Source: an uncultured Bacilli bacterium | GTDB lineage: Bacteria; Bacillota_I; Bacilli_A; RF39; UBA660 | NCBI GenBank assembly: GCA_947624045.1 | Contig: CANQIL010000005.1 | Span: forward strand, 1-64,000 | Reading direction: 5' to 3' | Length of the DNA: 64,000 nt | In this document: positions 33,880-44,084 of the stretch, one piece after another | How positions within the stretch are numbered: the stretch's first letter is position 1 | Layout of the letters: each line of letters starts with the position of its first letter | Program-made: the position numbers and the translations under genes | Notes under the pieces: model-generated | Told to the model about the DNA's origin: nothing | The model's database searches: none | What the model saw: the letters and a program-made list of their open reading frames with translations, nothing else

Positions 33880-36084
33880 GGCATACCTTTATCTAAATAT
33901 TGTAAAGATAAAGGTATTAATATAAATACTATTAGAACAAGAATATGGAAGAAAAAACATGATAAAAAGTTTGAAAATTATACTGAGCAAGAAATTATAG
34001 ATATGGTTATAGAAACTTGTGGAACTTCTGTTAAATATATGTATAAAGGAATGACTTTAAGAAAGTATTGTCTTAAAAATGGTATTAGTGAAAAAGCAAT
34101 ATTATCTAGAATAAACAAGTTAAGAAGTACTGATAATAATCTTTCAAATGATGAATTAGTTACTTTAGCAATCGAGGAATTTGTTAATAAAAATTATAAG
34201 TATTTCTATGAAGGTGTTACTTTAAAAGAATATTGTGAAAGTCATTCAGATATAACTTATGGTACTGTTTTAGCTTATATAAATCGCGAAAAGAAAAAAA
34301 ATAAAGATATATCGATAGAAGAAATAATTAAGCAATATATAGAAAAAGAACATAAGGGTATTTATAAATACTATTATTTAGGAATACCTTTAAAGAAGTA
34401 TTGTGAAGAGAATAATTTAAATTATAAAAGTATAATTACTTATATGAGTAAACATAGAAATACTTCTCAATTTAAAGACTTAAGTGATGATGAATTTGCT
34501 TCAAAAATTATAAATTCATATCAACCTTTTGAACCCAAATATTTATATCAAGGTGTAACCTTAAGTGAATATTGTAAAAATAATAAACTATCTTATTATA
34601 GTATTATTTCCTATGTTAAAAGAAAACTAGCCAAGGATAATACTAAGAATATTGATGAGCTAATTGATGAAGCCATAAAAACAGTAAATAGATATGGAAT
34701 AATTTATTATTACAAAGGTATGCCTTTAAAAGATTATGCTAAAGAAAAAGGTTTAAATGTTAATTCCCTTCGAAGTGCCATTTTAAGAAAACAAGCAAAA
34801 AGTAATAAGCCCCTCCAAGAAATAATTGATGAATGTGTTGAAGCTTATCAAAAGTTTTCTATTAAATATTATTATGATAGAATACCACTTATAACATATT
34901 GTAAAGAAAATGGTTTAAATTATATTACTATTATTCAAAAATATTTAACTGAATATGCTGATGCTTCATCTATTTCTAAAGATGAAGCAATAAAACAAAT
35001 AGTTGATTATTATATAGAAAATCCTAAAGGAAGAACTAAATATTATTTTAAAGACCAGTCCTTAGCTAAGTTTTGTGATACTTATGGTTATCCTTATTTA
35101 GCTATCTTAAGAAGAATTAAAACTTTAGAAAATAAAGAAAAAAAACTAGATAAAGAAAAAATTATATCACTAGCTATAAAAAAATATGAAGAAAGATTAG
35201 AAATAAATAAGATAAATGAAATTTTTAATAATTTAAAAAAGATAGAAAGTAAAGATACTAAACAAATTAAAGATATTTGTAACTTTCTAAAAATTAGCTT
35301 TATAAATGTAAGTGATTTAGTTGATATGGATTTTTCATATTATCAAGCAATTAATATGATATGGTATTTTTTTGATAATAAAACAGATGATGGCTATAAA
35401 ATAATTACGGATAATAAAATAAAAAATATTTTTTCTATAATTAATAAGCTACAAAATAATAATATTAATATAAATAAGGTTGAATTATATGATTTAATTG
35501 GTATATATAAATGCGAATTATATGATTCAAGAAGTGAAATATTAAAAAAAGAAAGTAGATATATTTATAAAGTCATTTTTTCCTTAGCAAAAAGTTATGG
35601 TATTAAGGTTTATAATAACTTTGAAGACTTTGAAAGTGAATTAAAATATTATTTATTAATAGTTATAAGTAGAATTAATTTAAATAATTTTGGTCAAATA
35701 ATTAAATATATTGATTTATCAGTAAAGGGTTATTTTAGAAATTATCTAAAGGAATATATAAAGCAACATGATAGTTTGTCACTGGATAGTAATACTGTTA
35801 ATAATGATAGTGGTAATAAAAAAATAACAAAGATAGATAATATAACTTGTGATAGTAAATATTATGATAAAGATGATTCATTTAGTATGGAGATGATGCA
35901 AGTACTTGAAACTTTAGAAGCTAAAGATTTAGAATTTATAATGTTAAAGTATAAAGAAGATTATAGTTATGATGAATTAGCAACACATTTTAAATTAAGT
36001 ATTGAAGATATAAAATTAAAAGAAAGAGAAATTTTATCTTTACTTAAAAATAACGATAAAGTAAAAGTAATGAAATTGAAATAA
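33853..36084 (+). CDS. Eight-repeat helix-turn-helix protein with a sigma region 4-like C-terminus
   Basis: A 743-residue protein. Residues about 5-450 contain eight tandem units of ~55 residues, each starting with a K-Y-x-Y-x-G-x-x-L-x-x-Y-C core (for example KYFYKGIPLSKYCKDKG) followed by a putative recognition helix (INTIRTRI, YKSIITYM, YYSIISYV) and a variable charged stretch. Each unit looks like a small helix-turn-helix. After a helical region (450-620), FRNYLKEYIKQHD and LEAKDLEFIMLKYKEDYSYD, then ELATHFKLSIEDIKLKEREI, resemble sigma-70 region 4. There is no recognisable sigma region 2. The design suggests contact with a long stretch of repetitive DNA plus RNA polymerase. I know no named family. 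It is preceded by a decayed relative at 32741. Confidence 0.7.
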   Translation: MQESKYFYKGIPLSKYCKDKGININTIRTRIWKKKHDKKFENYTEQEIIDMVIETCGTSVKYMYKGMTLRKYCLKNGISEKAILSRINKLRSTDNNLSNDELVTLAIEEFVNKNYKYFYEGVTLKEYCESHSDITYGTVLAYINREKKKNKDISIEEIIKQYIEKEHKGIYKYYYLGIPLKKYCEENNLNYKSIITYMSKHRNTSQFKDLSDDEFASKIINSYQPFEPKYLYQGVTLSEYCKNNKLSYYSIISYVKRKLAKDNTKNIDELIDEAIKTVNRYGIIYYYKGMPLKDYAKEKGLNVNSLRSAILRKQAKSNKPLQEIIDECVEAYQKFSIKYYYDRIPLITYCKENGLNYITIIQKYLTEYADASSISKDEAIKQIVDYYIENPKGRTKYYFKDQSLAKFCDTYGYPYLAILRRIKTLENKEKKLDKEKIISLAIKKYEERLEINKINEIFNNLKKIESKDTKQIKDICNFLKISFINVSDLVDMDFSYYQAINMIWYFFDNKTDDGYKIITDNKIKNIFSIINKLQNNNININKVELYDLIGIYKCELYDSRSEILKKESRYIYKVIFSLAKSYGIKVYNNFEDFESELKYYLLIVISRINLNNFGQIIKYIDLSVKGYFRNYLKEYIKQHDSLSLDSNTVNNDSGNKKITKIDNITCDSKYYDKDDSFSMEMMQVLETLEAKDLEFIMLKYKEDYSYDELATHFKLSIEDIKLKEREILSLLKNNDKVKVMKLK

Positions 36085-36111
36085 GCATAAATAGAAAGTG
36101 AGGATTATAAT

Positions 36112-36708
36112 ATGGAAAAATTTTTCCTAGAAATACCATCAATAGAAAGGAAAAAAGAAATAATTGCGTATTTAGATGAATTTGTTCAATATGGTTCCGA
36201 TATTAATGGCGCCGGTTCTTTAGCTAAAATATATGATGGTTTATCATTTGAAGAAGCACTAGATAGATGCATGAAAATGACAAATGAAGAATTTGCTAGA
36301 AGTATTAATAGATGTCCTAGTAAAACTTTTCTCTTAATTAGAAAAAATGATAATAAAATCATAGGTAGTATTAATATTAGATGGAATTTATCTTTAGAAA
36401 TGCTAGAGTTTGGTGGTCATATAGGTTATGGAATTAGGCCTACTGAAAGGAAAAAGGGGTATAATAAAATAAATTTATATTTAGGAATGATTGAAGCTAA
36501 AAAAGTAGGCTTAGATAAAGTAATGTTAGACTGTGATGTTAATAATATTGCCTCAGATAAAACTCTAAAAGCCTTAGGTGGAAGGCTAACTAGAACAGAA
36601 ATAGATCCAAATGATGGAATATTAACTAATGTTTACTGGTTTGATGTAGATGAAACTTTAGAAAACTATAAGAGCATTTATGATCCTTATATAACAAATA
36701 AAGATTAG
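36112..36708 (+). CDS. GNAT family N-acetyltransferase
   Basis: A 198-residue GNAT enzyme. The acetyl-CoA fold is visible from KTFLLIRKNDNKIIGSINIR through GHIGYGIRPTERKKGYNKIN (the motif A pyrophosphate loop is weakened: ERKKGYN instead of Q/RxxGxG/A) to VMLDCDVNNIASDKTLKALGG, the classic NxxSxxxxExxG-like ending. The N-terminal ~60 residues are helical. The acceptor is unknown. It starts 27 bp after the repeat protein with a GTGAGGAT ribosome site and may be co-transcribed with it. Confidence 0.88.
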   Translation: MEKFFLEIPSIERKKEIIAYLDEFVQYGSDINGAGSLAKIYDGLSFEEALDRCMKMTNEEFARSINRCPSKTFLLIRKNDNKIIGSINIRWNLSLEMLEFGGHIGYGIRPTERKKGYNKINLYLGMIEAKKVGLDKVMLDCDVNNIASDKTLKALGGRLTRTEIDPNDGILTNVYWFDVDETLENYKSIYDPYITNKD

Positions 36709-36730
36709 GATAAAAAGTAATAAAATTTAA

Positions 36731-36759
36731 TTGTCTTATATGTAGATACATGCTAAAAT
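36731..36759 (+). promoter_or_regulatory. Promoter of the 36787 gene
   Basis: TTGTCT (36731-36736), 17 bp, TAAAAT (36754-36759). Confidence 0.6.
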
Positions 36760-36786
36760 ATTCTTAAGGGTAGGAGTTGATTTTAG

Positions 36787-37308
36787 ATGTATATGGAAAA
36801 TAATTTTCCAGTAAAATATGCCATATTAGAATTAAAAGAAGATGGAGGCTATTTAAGTAATTATAGTGATATTACAAGAGGCTTTATCGTTTCTAAGTGT
36901 TATGTTTTAGAATCAGTAGTTAAATATTTAGCTAATGGAAAAAGTAAAGTTTTCTATAAAGTATTTTTTCCTTTTCAAAATTTAAATATTTTAAAATTAG
37001 CTCTTCAAAATAATCAATTAGATATTGGACAAAAACTAGAACCTACATTTAATTTAAATGGGGAAGCAAATCCTACAACTGTGGTTTCCAATTTATTTGA
37101 TACTTATGAAGACGCTAAAAGATTTACTCATATAAAGAATGAATTTTTAAAAAATGAATTACCTATATATATTTCCTCTAAAGAATATAAGGAATATTTA
37201 TCTATATGCCAATTATTTGAAGAATTAACTGAAGCTAATACAGAAGATATGCTTATTACTGAAGAAAATATTAAAGATAAACACTTACAATTAATTAAAA
37301 CTTTATAA
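36787..37308 (+). CDS. Hypothetical protein
   Basis: A 173-residue soluble protein with no motif I recognise. It begins with a beta-rich half (VKYAILELKEDGGYLSNYSD, GFIVSKCYVLESVVKY) that might bind a ligand or a protein, then a helical, acidic C-terminus (KEYKEYLSICQLFEELTEAN). It has TAGGAG 9 bp before the ATG at 36787; an ATG two codons later is also possible. It has its own promoter and a terminator shared with the convergent neighbour. Confidence 0.75.
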   Translation: MYMENNFPVKYAILELKEDGGYLSNYSDITRGFIVSKCYVLESVVKYLANGKSKVFYKVFFPFQNLNILKLALQNNQLDIGQKLEPTFNLNGEANPTTVVSNLFDTYEDAKRFTHIKNEFLKNELPIYISSKEYKEYLSICQLFEELTEANTEDMLITEENIKDKHLQLIKTL

Positions 37309-37316
37309 TTAAAAAA

Positions 37317-37350
37317 GACTATTTGGAAATTTAATTTCTCGATAGTCCTT
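37317..37350. terminator. Bidirectional terminator
   Basis: GACTAT (37317-37322) / ATAGTC (37342-37347) stem with A-run before and T-rich sequence after, between convergent genes. Confidence 0.6.
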
Positions 37351-37858
37351 TTATTTTATTATCTTTTTTTTGAAGATTAGCTTTTATTTCTGCAGGAAAA
37401 GTTAAATAATTCATTTTTTTAGATAGCTCTTTAACTTTAGCTAACCATTTAGTATCATCATTAACCATCTTACGACCACTCAAAGTAAGATAAAGTGAAT
37501 CAATTTCACCAAGATTATTTATATTATTTCCTACTGTATCTAAGTCATTGTCTATAAAAGAACAAGCGTGAGAGCAAGCAAGTAAAATATCTAAAGCAGC
37601 AAAGTCCTCCATACTTTCAAGTTTATTCCAAACTTGTCCATCTTTTAAAGTAGTTAAGGAATCTAAAGTAATTAAAGGATAATTATCAACTCCTAAATCA
37701 TGCAAAATATTCGCAAGCATTTCCTTATTTTCTTCTAACTTCATTTTAGAAAAAGCTATTTTCATAGAAGTTAAAACTCCATTACCAATTACAAAATCTT
37801 CATCTTCATTAGCCATTAATTTAGTAATATAATTATTTATCTCTTTTGAATTTAACAT
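37331..37858 (-). CDS. Hypothetical protein
   Basis: A 175-residue soluble, mainly helical protein. Landmarks are FVIGNGVLTSMKIAFSKMKL, ILHDLGVDNYPLITLDSLTT and the Cys/His/Asp-rich ILLACSHACSFIDNDLD, but none fits a family I can name. A GGAGG ribosome site precedes the ATG. It is monocistronic. Confidence 0.75.
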   Translation of the reverse strand: MLNSKEINNYITKLMANEDEDFVIGNGVLTSMKIAFSKMKLEENKEMLANILHDLGVDNYPLITLDSLTTLKDGQVWNKLESMEDFAALDILLACSHACSFIDNDLDTVGNNINNLGEIDSLYLTLSGRKMVNDDTKWLAKVKELSKKMNYLTFPAEIKANLQKKDNKIKGLSRN

Positions 37859-37911
37859 ATTATGCCTCCATTTATACCTATTATAATTATTTCTTTACTT
37901 TTGTCAAACAG

Positions 37912-37934
37912 AAAAAAACGACCATAGTCGTTTA
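37912..37934 (-). terminator. Intrinsic terminator of the 37944-38684 operon
   Basis: On the minus strand AAACGAC / GTCGTTT stem with TATG loop followed by a T-run. Confidence 0.75.
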
Positions 37935-37943
37935 GAAAAATTG

Positions 37944-38429
37944 CTAATGTCTTAATTGTTTTTCTAGTAAAGAAATTTCTTTATTCAAATCAGTTTTTAT
38001 TTCTTTTAACAACTCACTAGTAGAAAAATCATTTATTTTAGCTTTTAGAGTTTCATAATAATTTTTAGCTTTAGTTTCATTTAGAAAAGAGATTTGAAAA
38101 AACTTATAATCAATAGATGAAAATTGTAAAAAGACTAAATACTTTACATAAGACGTATCAGCGTGATTATAATCAGAAATAGTAATTTGTTTTTGGATAA
38201 ATCTTTTATAAATTACTTTAAGAAAAAGATTATCTTTTTTTATAATAAAACTTTCTTCACTTGGTTTTATTAGACAAGGCTTTTTTATATTAGCAAAATA
38301 TTTATTGTCTAGTTCTTTATCAATACTACTATTTAAAGGTTTCTTTAAATTATATATAGCTAAATCATGTTTTAATTTACTTATTAAATTACATTTACTA
38401 ATTATAAAGGCTTCATCATTGTAGTTCAT
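37944..38429 (-). CDS. Hypothetical protein co-transcribed with an XRE regulator
   Basis: A 161-residue charged, soluble protein. It begins with a helical region (EAFIISKCNLISKLKHDLAI). The middle is beta-rich with LFLKVIYKRFIQKQITISDY and VKYLVFLQFSSIDYKFFQIS, and the C-terminus is an amphipathic helix. It starts 15 bp after the upstream XRE gene with AAGGAA, so the two form an operon. I do not recognise it. The pairing recalls regulator-effector modules, but no toxin fold is clear. Confidence 0.72.
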   Translation of the reverse strand: MNYNDEAFIISKCNLISKLKHDLAIYNLKKPLNSSIDKELDNKYFANIKKPCLIKPSEESFIIKKDNLFLKVIYKRFIQKQITISDYNHADTSYVKYLVFLQFSSIDYKFFQISFLNETKAKNYYETLKAKINDFSTSELLKEIKTDLNKEISLLEKQLRH

Positions 38430-38444
38430 ACTTTTCCTTATAAA

Positions 38445-38684
38445 TTAACTATGTTTATATTCAATAATATCTGATAAATTACAATTTAAGTAATCACAGA
38501 TTCTAGCTAAAACATAAATATCAATTTTTGTAATTGTACCTGATGAGATTCTTTGAATTACTTTAAAATCTGTTTCTGTATCACGCATTAGTTTGTTTTT
38601 ACTAATATTCATTTCAGCTAAAATATCATCTAACTTAAATAAGAATTCTCCCATACCAACTTTAATTTTAACAATTCTTTCCAC
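38445..38684 (-). CDS. XRE-family transcriptional regulator
   Basis: A 79-residue Cro/CI-type protein (HTH_26-like): a short N-terminal strand, then FLFKLDDILAEMNISKNKLM, DFKVIQRISSGTIT as the recognition segment and LARICDYLNCNLSDIIEY. It starts at GTG (38684) behind GGGTGAT. It differs from the three cassette regulators and pairs with the hypothetical protein downstream. The inverted repeat at 38732 is its likely operator. Confidence 0.85.
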   Translation of the reverse strand: MERIVKIKVGMGEFLFKLDDILAEMNISKNKLMRDTETDFKVIQRISSGTITKIDIYVLARICDYLNCNLSDIIEYKHS

Positions 38685-38731
38685 ACTATCACCCGTTTCT
38701 TATAAAATTTTACCAGTATATGAGCTGAATA

Positions 38732-38755
38732 ACTATTGGCTAATGAGCCAGTAGT
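38732..38755. promoter_or_regulatory. Inverted repeat between the XRE operon and tgt
   Basis: ACTATTGGCT / AGCCAGTAGT (one mismatch) around AATG, with an outer TATGA/TCATA match. No T-run follows, so an operator for the XRE regulator is more likely than a terminator. Confidence 0.5.
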
Positions 38756-38828
38756 CATATATATTATTCGCAATTACTTTGATTTTTATTAAAAAAAAGG
38801 TAAAATTTATAAAAAAAATTTTTTTCTC

Positions 38829-38857
38829 TTGACTTATTTTAGTGTAAAGTTTAATAT
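38829..38857 (+). promoter_or_regulatory. Promoter of tgt
   Basis: TTGACT (38829-38834), 17 bp, TAATAT (38852-38857), preceded by a very A/T-rich tract (38791-38826). Confidence 0.55.
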
Positions 38858-38883
38858 ATAGATACTAAAAAGTTACGAGGTGA

Positions 38884-40034
<1,151 letters not shown>

Positions 40035-40035
<1 letters not shown>

Positions 40036-40349
40036 TAAATATAAAAGATAGGTCGATTACTATTATTTGTAGTTATATTATTAGCTGTATTATTTATATT
40101 AGTATTAACAGTATTATTAGTACTAGTACTTCTTATATTTGAAGAAGTGTCAACTGAAGACATTTGGGAAGCTATTCTAAGCATCGTTTTTGCATTATTT
40201 ATAATAGGCTTTACTTGATATACAATGGGAATTGCTTGATTAATAACTCCTAGAGTTTTTTGTGTACCATCAAGAAGATTTCCCCAATTTATTCCACGAG
40301 TTAGTCTAAGACCTCTAGTAAGTAGACCTGGATTACCATAGGGATACAT
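40035..40349 (-). CDS. YqfQ/VrrA-like protein
   Basis: A 104-residue protein. The N-terminal half (PGLLTRGLRLTRGINW, LLDGTQKTLGVINQAIPIVY, QVKPIINNAKTMLRIAS) resembles the YqfQ/VrrA-like proteins of Bacilli. The C-terminal half is a low-complexity Ser/Thr/Asn tract (about residues 64-98). No signal peptide or membrane helix is seen. Its function is unknown. It has AAAGAGGTG before the ATG. Confidence 0.5.
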
Positions 40350-40463
40350 ATCACACCTCTTTATAATAGTGTATGTAAAAGTAGTTAAAAAGTTAAATTA
40401 AAGTATTTAAAAACAGTAATTATTATGATAAAATTATTTATAGTTAGAGTAGGAGGAAGTATT

Positions 40464-41948
40464 ATGGGCTTATTTAAAAAATCAAAAAAAGCAACGGCTA
40501 ATATGCCTATTCAAGATAATGAGGTTACAACTAATTCTCAAATAGTTGATAGTACACCAGCAACTCCTGCATCACAAAATAATACTATTATAAATCAAAA
40601 TAGTAATATATTACAAAATAATCAAACCCCTATGCAGCAACAAAGTTTTGTAAATTTAAATCAGCAAGCAGTTAATGATGATAAAGACTTAATTAATAGT
40701 ATGACATCTAGTGCTGATATAAATAAAAAAGTAGAAAGACCAATTAAAAGATTTCATTATGTTGTCATAAATGGAGTTGGTAAAAAAGAACAAGGAAACT
40801 TTGATGCTGAATCAGCCGATGATATTCGAAACTTCTTTCTTACGCAAGAGTATCAAGTTTTAGAAGTAAAAGAAAGGTCTAAATATGATATAGATATTGG
40901 AGGAAATGGAAAGATTAAATCTTCTGATTTAGCTTTTGCTTTAACTCAATTATCAACTTACATAAAAGCCGGAATTCCACTAGCCGATTCAGTTAGAATA
41001 TTAGCTAAGCAATCTAACAAAAAAGGTATGAAAAAAAGTTTCATGGAACTTGTTTATGAGTTATTAAGGGGAGAGAGTTTATCAGTTGCGATGGAGCGCC
41101 AGAATAAAACGTATCCTAAATTACTTATAAATATGGTAAAAACAGCTGAAATGACAGGAGATTTACCTACTATTTTAGATGATATGGCTGATTACTATAC
41201 AACAATGGACCAAACCAAAAAGCAAATGAAAAGTGCAATGACATATCCACTAGTCGTATTAACTATTGCCTTTGCCGTTTTAATTTTTATGCTTACATAT
41301 TTGGTACCTCAATTTTCGGTAATGTTTGAAGCTAACAATGCTGAACTTCCCGCTTTAACATTATCAATATTAGCAATAAGTGATTTTATCAAAGCCAAAT
41401 GGTATATTTTATTAGCTGTTATACTAGTAGTAGTTATTTCATTTATTCTTTGTTTTAAGAAAATTCAGAAGTTTCGAAAAGGTGTTCAGATTTTTCTTAT
41501 GCATATTCCTATAGTAAAAAATGTTATTATCTATAATGAAATAGCTAATTTTACGAAGACTTTTGCTTCTTTAATAAATCATGGTGTATTTATTACCGAT
41601 AGTATGGGAATATTATCAAAAATTACAAATAATGAAGTTTATAAAGGTATTATTAATAAATCACTAACTAATTTAGCTAAGGGAGATTCTATTTCTACAG
41701 CTTTTAGAGGTGAATGGGCCGTTCCGGTTGTTGCCTATGAAATGTTAGTAACAGGTGAGACAACAGGACAACTTGGTAATATGATGGAAAAAGTTGCTGC
41801 TCACTTTCAAATGCTTCATAAGAATATTATTGACCAGATGAAAAGTTTAATTGAGCCCATTTTGATTTGCTTTTTAGCTTTAGTTGTTGGTGTTATTCTT
41901 ATGTCTATTATTCAACCAATGTTTGCGATATACGAACAGGTTAAGTAA
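40464..41948 (+). CDS. PilC/GspF family inner-membrane pilus assembly protein
   Basis: A 494-residue protein. The first ~90 residues are Gln/Asn-rich and disordered, which is unusual for the family. A short domain (RFHYVVINGVGKKEQGNFDA) precedes two GspF domains. The first starts LAFALTQLSTYIKAGIPLAD and shows MTGDLPTILDDMADYY and a membrane helix; the second starts EIANFTKTFASLINHGVFITDS and ends with GETTGQLGNMMEKVA and two further helices. PilC recruits the assembly ATPase and supports pilin polymerisation. The ATG at 40464 has AGGAGG upstream. The prepilin peptidase follows in the same operon. The likely substrate is the pilin at 17572. Confidence 0.92.
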   Translation: MGLFKKSKKATANMPIQDNEVTTNSQIVDSTPATPASQNNTIINQNSNILQNNQTPMQQQSFVNLNQQAVNDDKDLINSMTSSADINKKVERPIKRFHYVVINGVGKKEQGNFDAESADDIRNFFLTQEYQVLEVKERSKYDIDIGGNGKIKSSDLAFALTQLSTYIKAGIPLADSVRILAKQSNKKGMKKSFMELVYELLRGESLSVAMERQNKTYPKLLINMVKTAEMTGDLPTILDDMADYYTTMDQTKKQMKSAMTYPLVVLTIAFAVLIFMLTYLVPQFSVMFEANNAELPALTLSILAISDFIKAKWYILLAVILVVVISFILCFKKIQKFRKGVQIFLMHIPIVKNVIIYNEIANFTKTFASLINHGVFITDSMGILSKITNNEVYKGIINKSLTNLAKGDSISTAFRGEWAVPVVAYEMLVTGETTGQLGNMMEKVAAHFQMLHKNIIDQMKSLIEPILICFLALVVGVILMSIIQPMFAIYEQVK

Positions 41949-41960
41949 GGAGGGTAATTA

Positions 41961-42725
41961 ATGAAAATTTTATACTTAATTATCTTTTTTATTTTTGGCT
42001 TATTCTTTGGCTCATTTTTTACCGTAATCGGTCTACGTTTGCCTCAAAAAGTCTCTTTTGTAAGCGGACGTTCTCACTGTGATAAGTGTGCTCATGAACT
42101 TAGTTTCATAGACATGATTCCTGTTTTTTCATACCTTTTTTTAAGAGGAAGATGTCGCTATTGCAAGGAAAAGATTAATCCTTTATCAACTTATATGGAA
42201 ATTTTTACAGGAATTTTATTTGCTTTAGCTTATTATTCATTTGGCTTTTCACTATCTTTATTTATTGCTTTAGGAATTGTTGCGTTATTAATAATTGTAA
42301 CAGTAAGTGATATGTCATATTTAGTAATACCAGATGAAGTATTAATCTTTTTTACCATTTATTTTATCTTTTTTGAATTTTTAGATTTAGGTTTAAAAGC
42401 AACTTTTTTAAAAATCATTTCGGGAGTATTTTTATTTTTATTAATGTATTTAATTATGTTAGTTGGAAATAAAGTTTTTAAAAGAGAATCAATGGGGGGA
42501 GGGGATATAAAGATGATGTTTATCTTTGGCGTTATTCTGCATCCTCTCTTAGGAGTTATTTCTATTTTTTTAGGTAGTTGCTTAGCTTTACCGGTTTCTT
42601 TAATGATACTAGTTAAACATAAAGAAAGAATAGTACCCTTTGGACCATTCCTTTTACTAGCTTTAACTTTATTATACTTTACTAAAATAACACCTCAAAC
42701 GATATTAGATATCTTAAAATTTTAA
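41961..42725 (+). CDS. Prepilin peptidase (PilD/A24 family)
   Basis: A 254-residue polytopic peptidase. The N-terminal region has FGSFFTVIGLRLP and the zinc-binding pairs CDKC and CRYC flanking FIDMIPVFSYLFLRGR. The catalytic aspartates are in VTVSDMSYLVIPDEV and MGGGDIKMMFIFG. It removes prepilin leaders and usually N-methylates the new N-terminus (bifunctional type, judging by the cytoplasmic Cys loop). It starts 12 bp after pilC with AAGGAGGG. Its stop is one base from the end of the convergent rarA, with no clear hairpin between. Confidence 0.95.
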   Translation: MKILYLIIFFIFGLFFGSFFTVIGLRLPQKVSFVSGRSHCDKCAHELSFIDMIPVFSYLFLRGRCRYCKEKINPLSTYMEIFTGILFALAYYSFGFSLSLFIALGIVALLIIVTVSDMSYLVIPDEVLIFFTIYFIFFEFLDLGLKATFLKIISGVFLFLLMYLIMLVGNKVFKRESMGGGDIKMMFIFGVILHPLLGVISIFLGSCLALPVSLMILVKHKERIVPFGPFLLLALTLLYFTKITPQTILDILKF

Positions 42726-42726
42726 A

Positions 42727-43947
42727 TTATTGATATTTTTCATTTATTTTTTGGAGTTTTTCGTATATTTCTTTTAATTGCTTTTCATAACCAACATCTT
42801 TAGGTGTATAATACTTTTTATTTTTAATTTTATCAGGTAAATATTGTTGAACTACATAAGCACCTTTATAATCATGAGGATATTTATAATCAGGTGATGA
42901 TGTTTTTAAATGATTAGGAATATTACCAGTATTACCTTTTTCAATATCTTCTAAGGCTAAGTCTAAAGCAACATGAGCAGTATTACTTTTAGGGGATAAG
43001 GCCATTTCCGTTACAATGGTGCCTAAAGGAATTCTTGCTTCCGGAAAACCTACTCGTAAAGCAGCATTAATAGCGGCATCTAATCTAGGTCCAATAGCCG
43101 GGTTAGCCAGACCAATATCTTCATAAGCTATTACACTTAGGCGTCTCGCAATTGATTCAATATCACCTTCTAATATTAATCTAGCTAGATAATGAAGAGA
43201 AGCATTTACATCACTACCTCTAATAGACTTTTGTAAACCACTTAACACATCATAGTGTCCATCACCATTTTTATCGGCAAAAAAGACGGGCTTACTATTA
43301 ATAGTTTTTATTTTTTCTTTAGTAATAGTTTTATCATCAGAAGAAAAGTAAGCAATTTCTAAAAGATTATAGGCATATCTTAAATCATTTCCTGATATAT
43401 TCGCAATTACATCAAGAGTAGCATTATCAATCTTTATATTTTTTAAATCAGGATGCTTAATGGCTTTTTTAAGGCCTTTCATGATGTCTTCTTTAGTTAA
43501 CTCGTGTAATTCAAAAAGTTGACATCTACTTCTAATAGCTGGGTTTATGGAATGATATGGATTAGCTGTTGTCATACCTATTAAAGTAATTAGGCCACTT
43601 TCTAATAGAGGCAGTAAAATATCTTGCTTATCTTTGTTTAGACGATGAATCTCGTCCATTATTAAAACTAAGCCATCATACATTTTAGCTTCTTCAATAA
43701 CAATATCTAAGTCTTTCTTAGTATCAACTGAAGCATTTAAAAAGCGATATCTTACCTTTAAATCATTAACTAAAGCATTCGCAATAGATGTTTTTCCTAT
43801 ACCAGGTTTTCCATATAAAATCATCGAAAAAAGCTTTTTATTTTTAACTAAATTACTAAGTATTTTATCTTTACCAATTAAGTGCTCTTGTCCTATTACT
43901 TCTTTTAAACTTGTTGGAGCTAGTTTTAAGGCTAAAGGCTTATTCAT
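42727..43947 (-). CDS. rarA: Replication-associated recombination protein RarA (MgsA)
   Basis: RarA (406 residues) is a clamp-loader-like AAA+ ATPase acting at stalled forks. Seen: PTSLKEVIGQEHLIG, Walker A YGKPGIGKTSIANAL, Walker B LVLIMDEIHRLNKDKQD, sensor 1 LIGMTTANPYHSINPAIRSR, the tetramerisation region with QKSIRGSDVNASLHYLARLI and the C-terminal HLKTSSPDYKYPHDYKGAYV. The length is slightly shorter than usual. A strong AAAGGAGG precedes the ATG. Confidence 0.95.
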   Translation of the reverse strand: MNKPLALKLAPTSLKEVIGQEHLIGKDKILSNLVKNKKLFSMILYGKPGIGKTSIANALVNDLKVRYRFLNASVDTKKDLDIVIEEAKMYDGLVLIMDEIHRLNKDKQDILLPLLESGLITLIGMTTANPYHSINPAIRSRCQLFELHELTKEDIMKGLKKAIKHPDLKNIKIDNATLDVIANISGNDLRYAYNLLEIAYFSSDDKTITKEKIKTINSKPVFFADKNGDGHYDVLSGLQKSIRGSDVNASLHYLARLILEGDIESIARRLSVIAYEDIGLANPAIGPRLDAAINAALRVGFPEARIPLGTIVTEMALSPKSNTAHVALDLALEDIEKGNTGNIPNHLKTSSPDYKYPHDYKGAYVVQQYLPDKIKNKKYYTPKDVGYEKQLKEIYEKLQKINEKYQ

Positions 43948-44029
43948 AGAAAGACCTCCTTTTACTTATTATTTTATCAAATTTATGAAGAAGAAAAAAG
44001 TACTCATAAATAAAGAATTACTCAAGTTA

Positions 44030-44058
44030 TTGTTATTTAAGGAAAATGATATTATAAT
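44030..44058 (+). promoter_or_regulatory. Promoter of xerD-deoB
   Basis: TTGTTA (44030-44035), 17 bp, TATAAT (44053-44058). Confidence 0.65.
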
Positions 44059-44084
44059 TATTATAGATAAGTGAAGTGAGATAT

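Noticed and set aside
33831-35210. CRISPR-like array in the repeat protein gene
   Set aside because: The repetition is at protein level, in frame and degenerate at the DNA level with no constant repeat, so it is a coding repeat.
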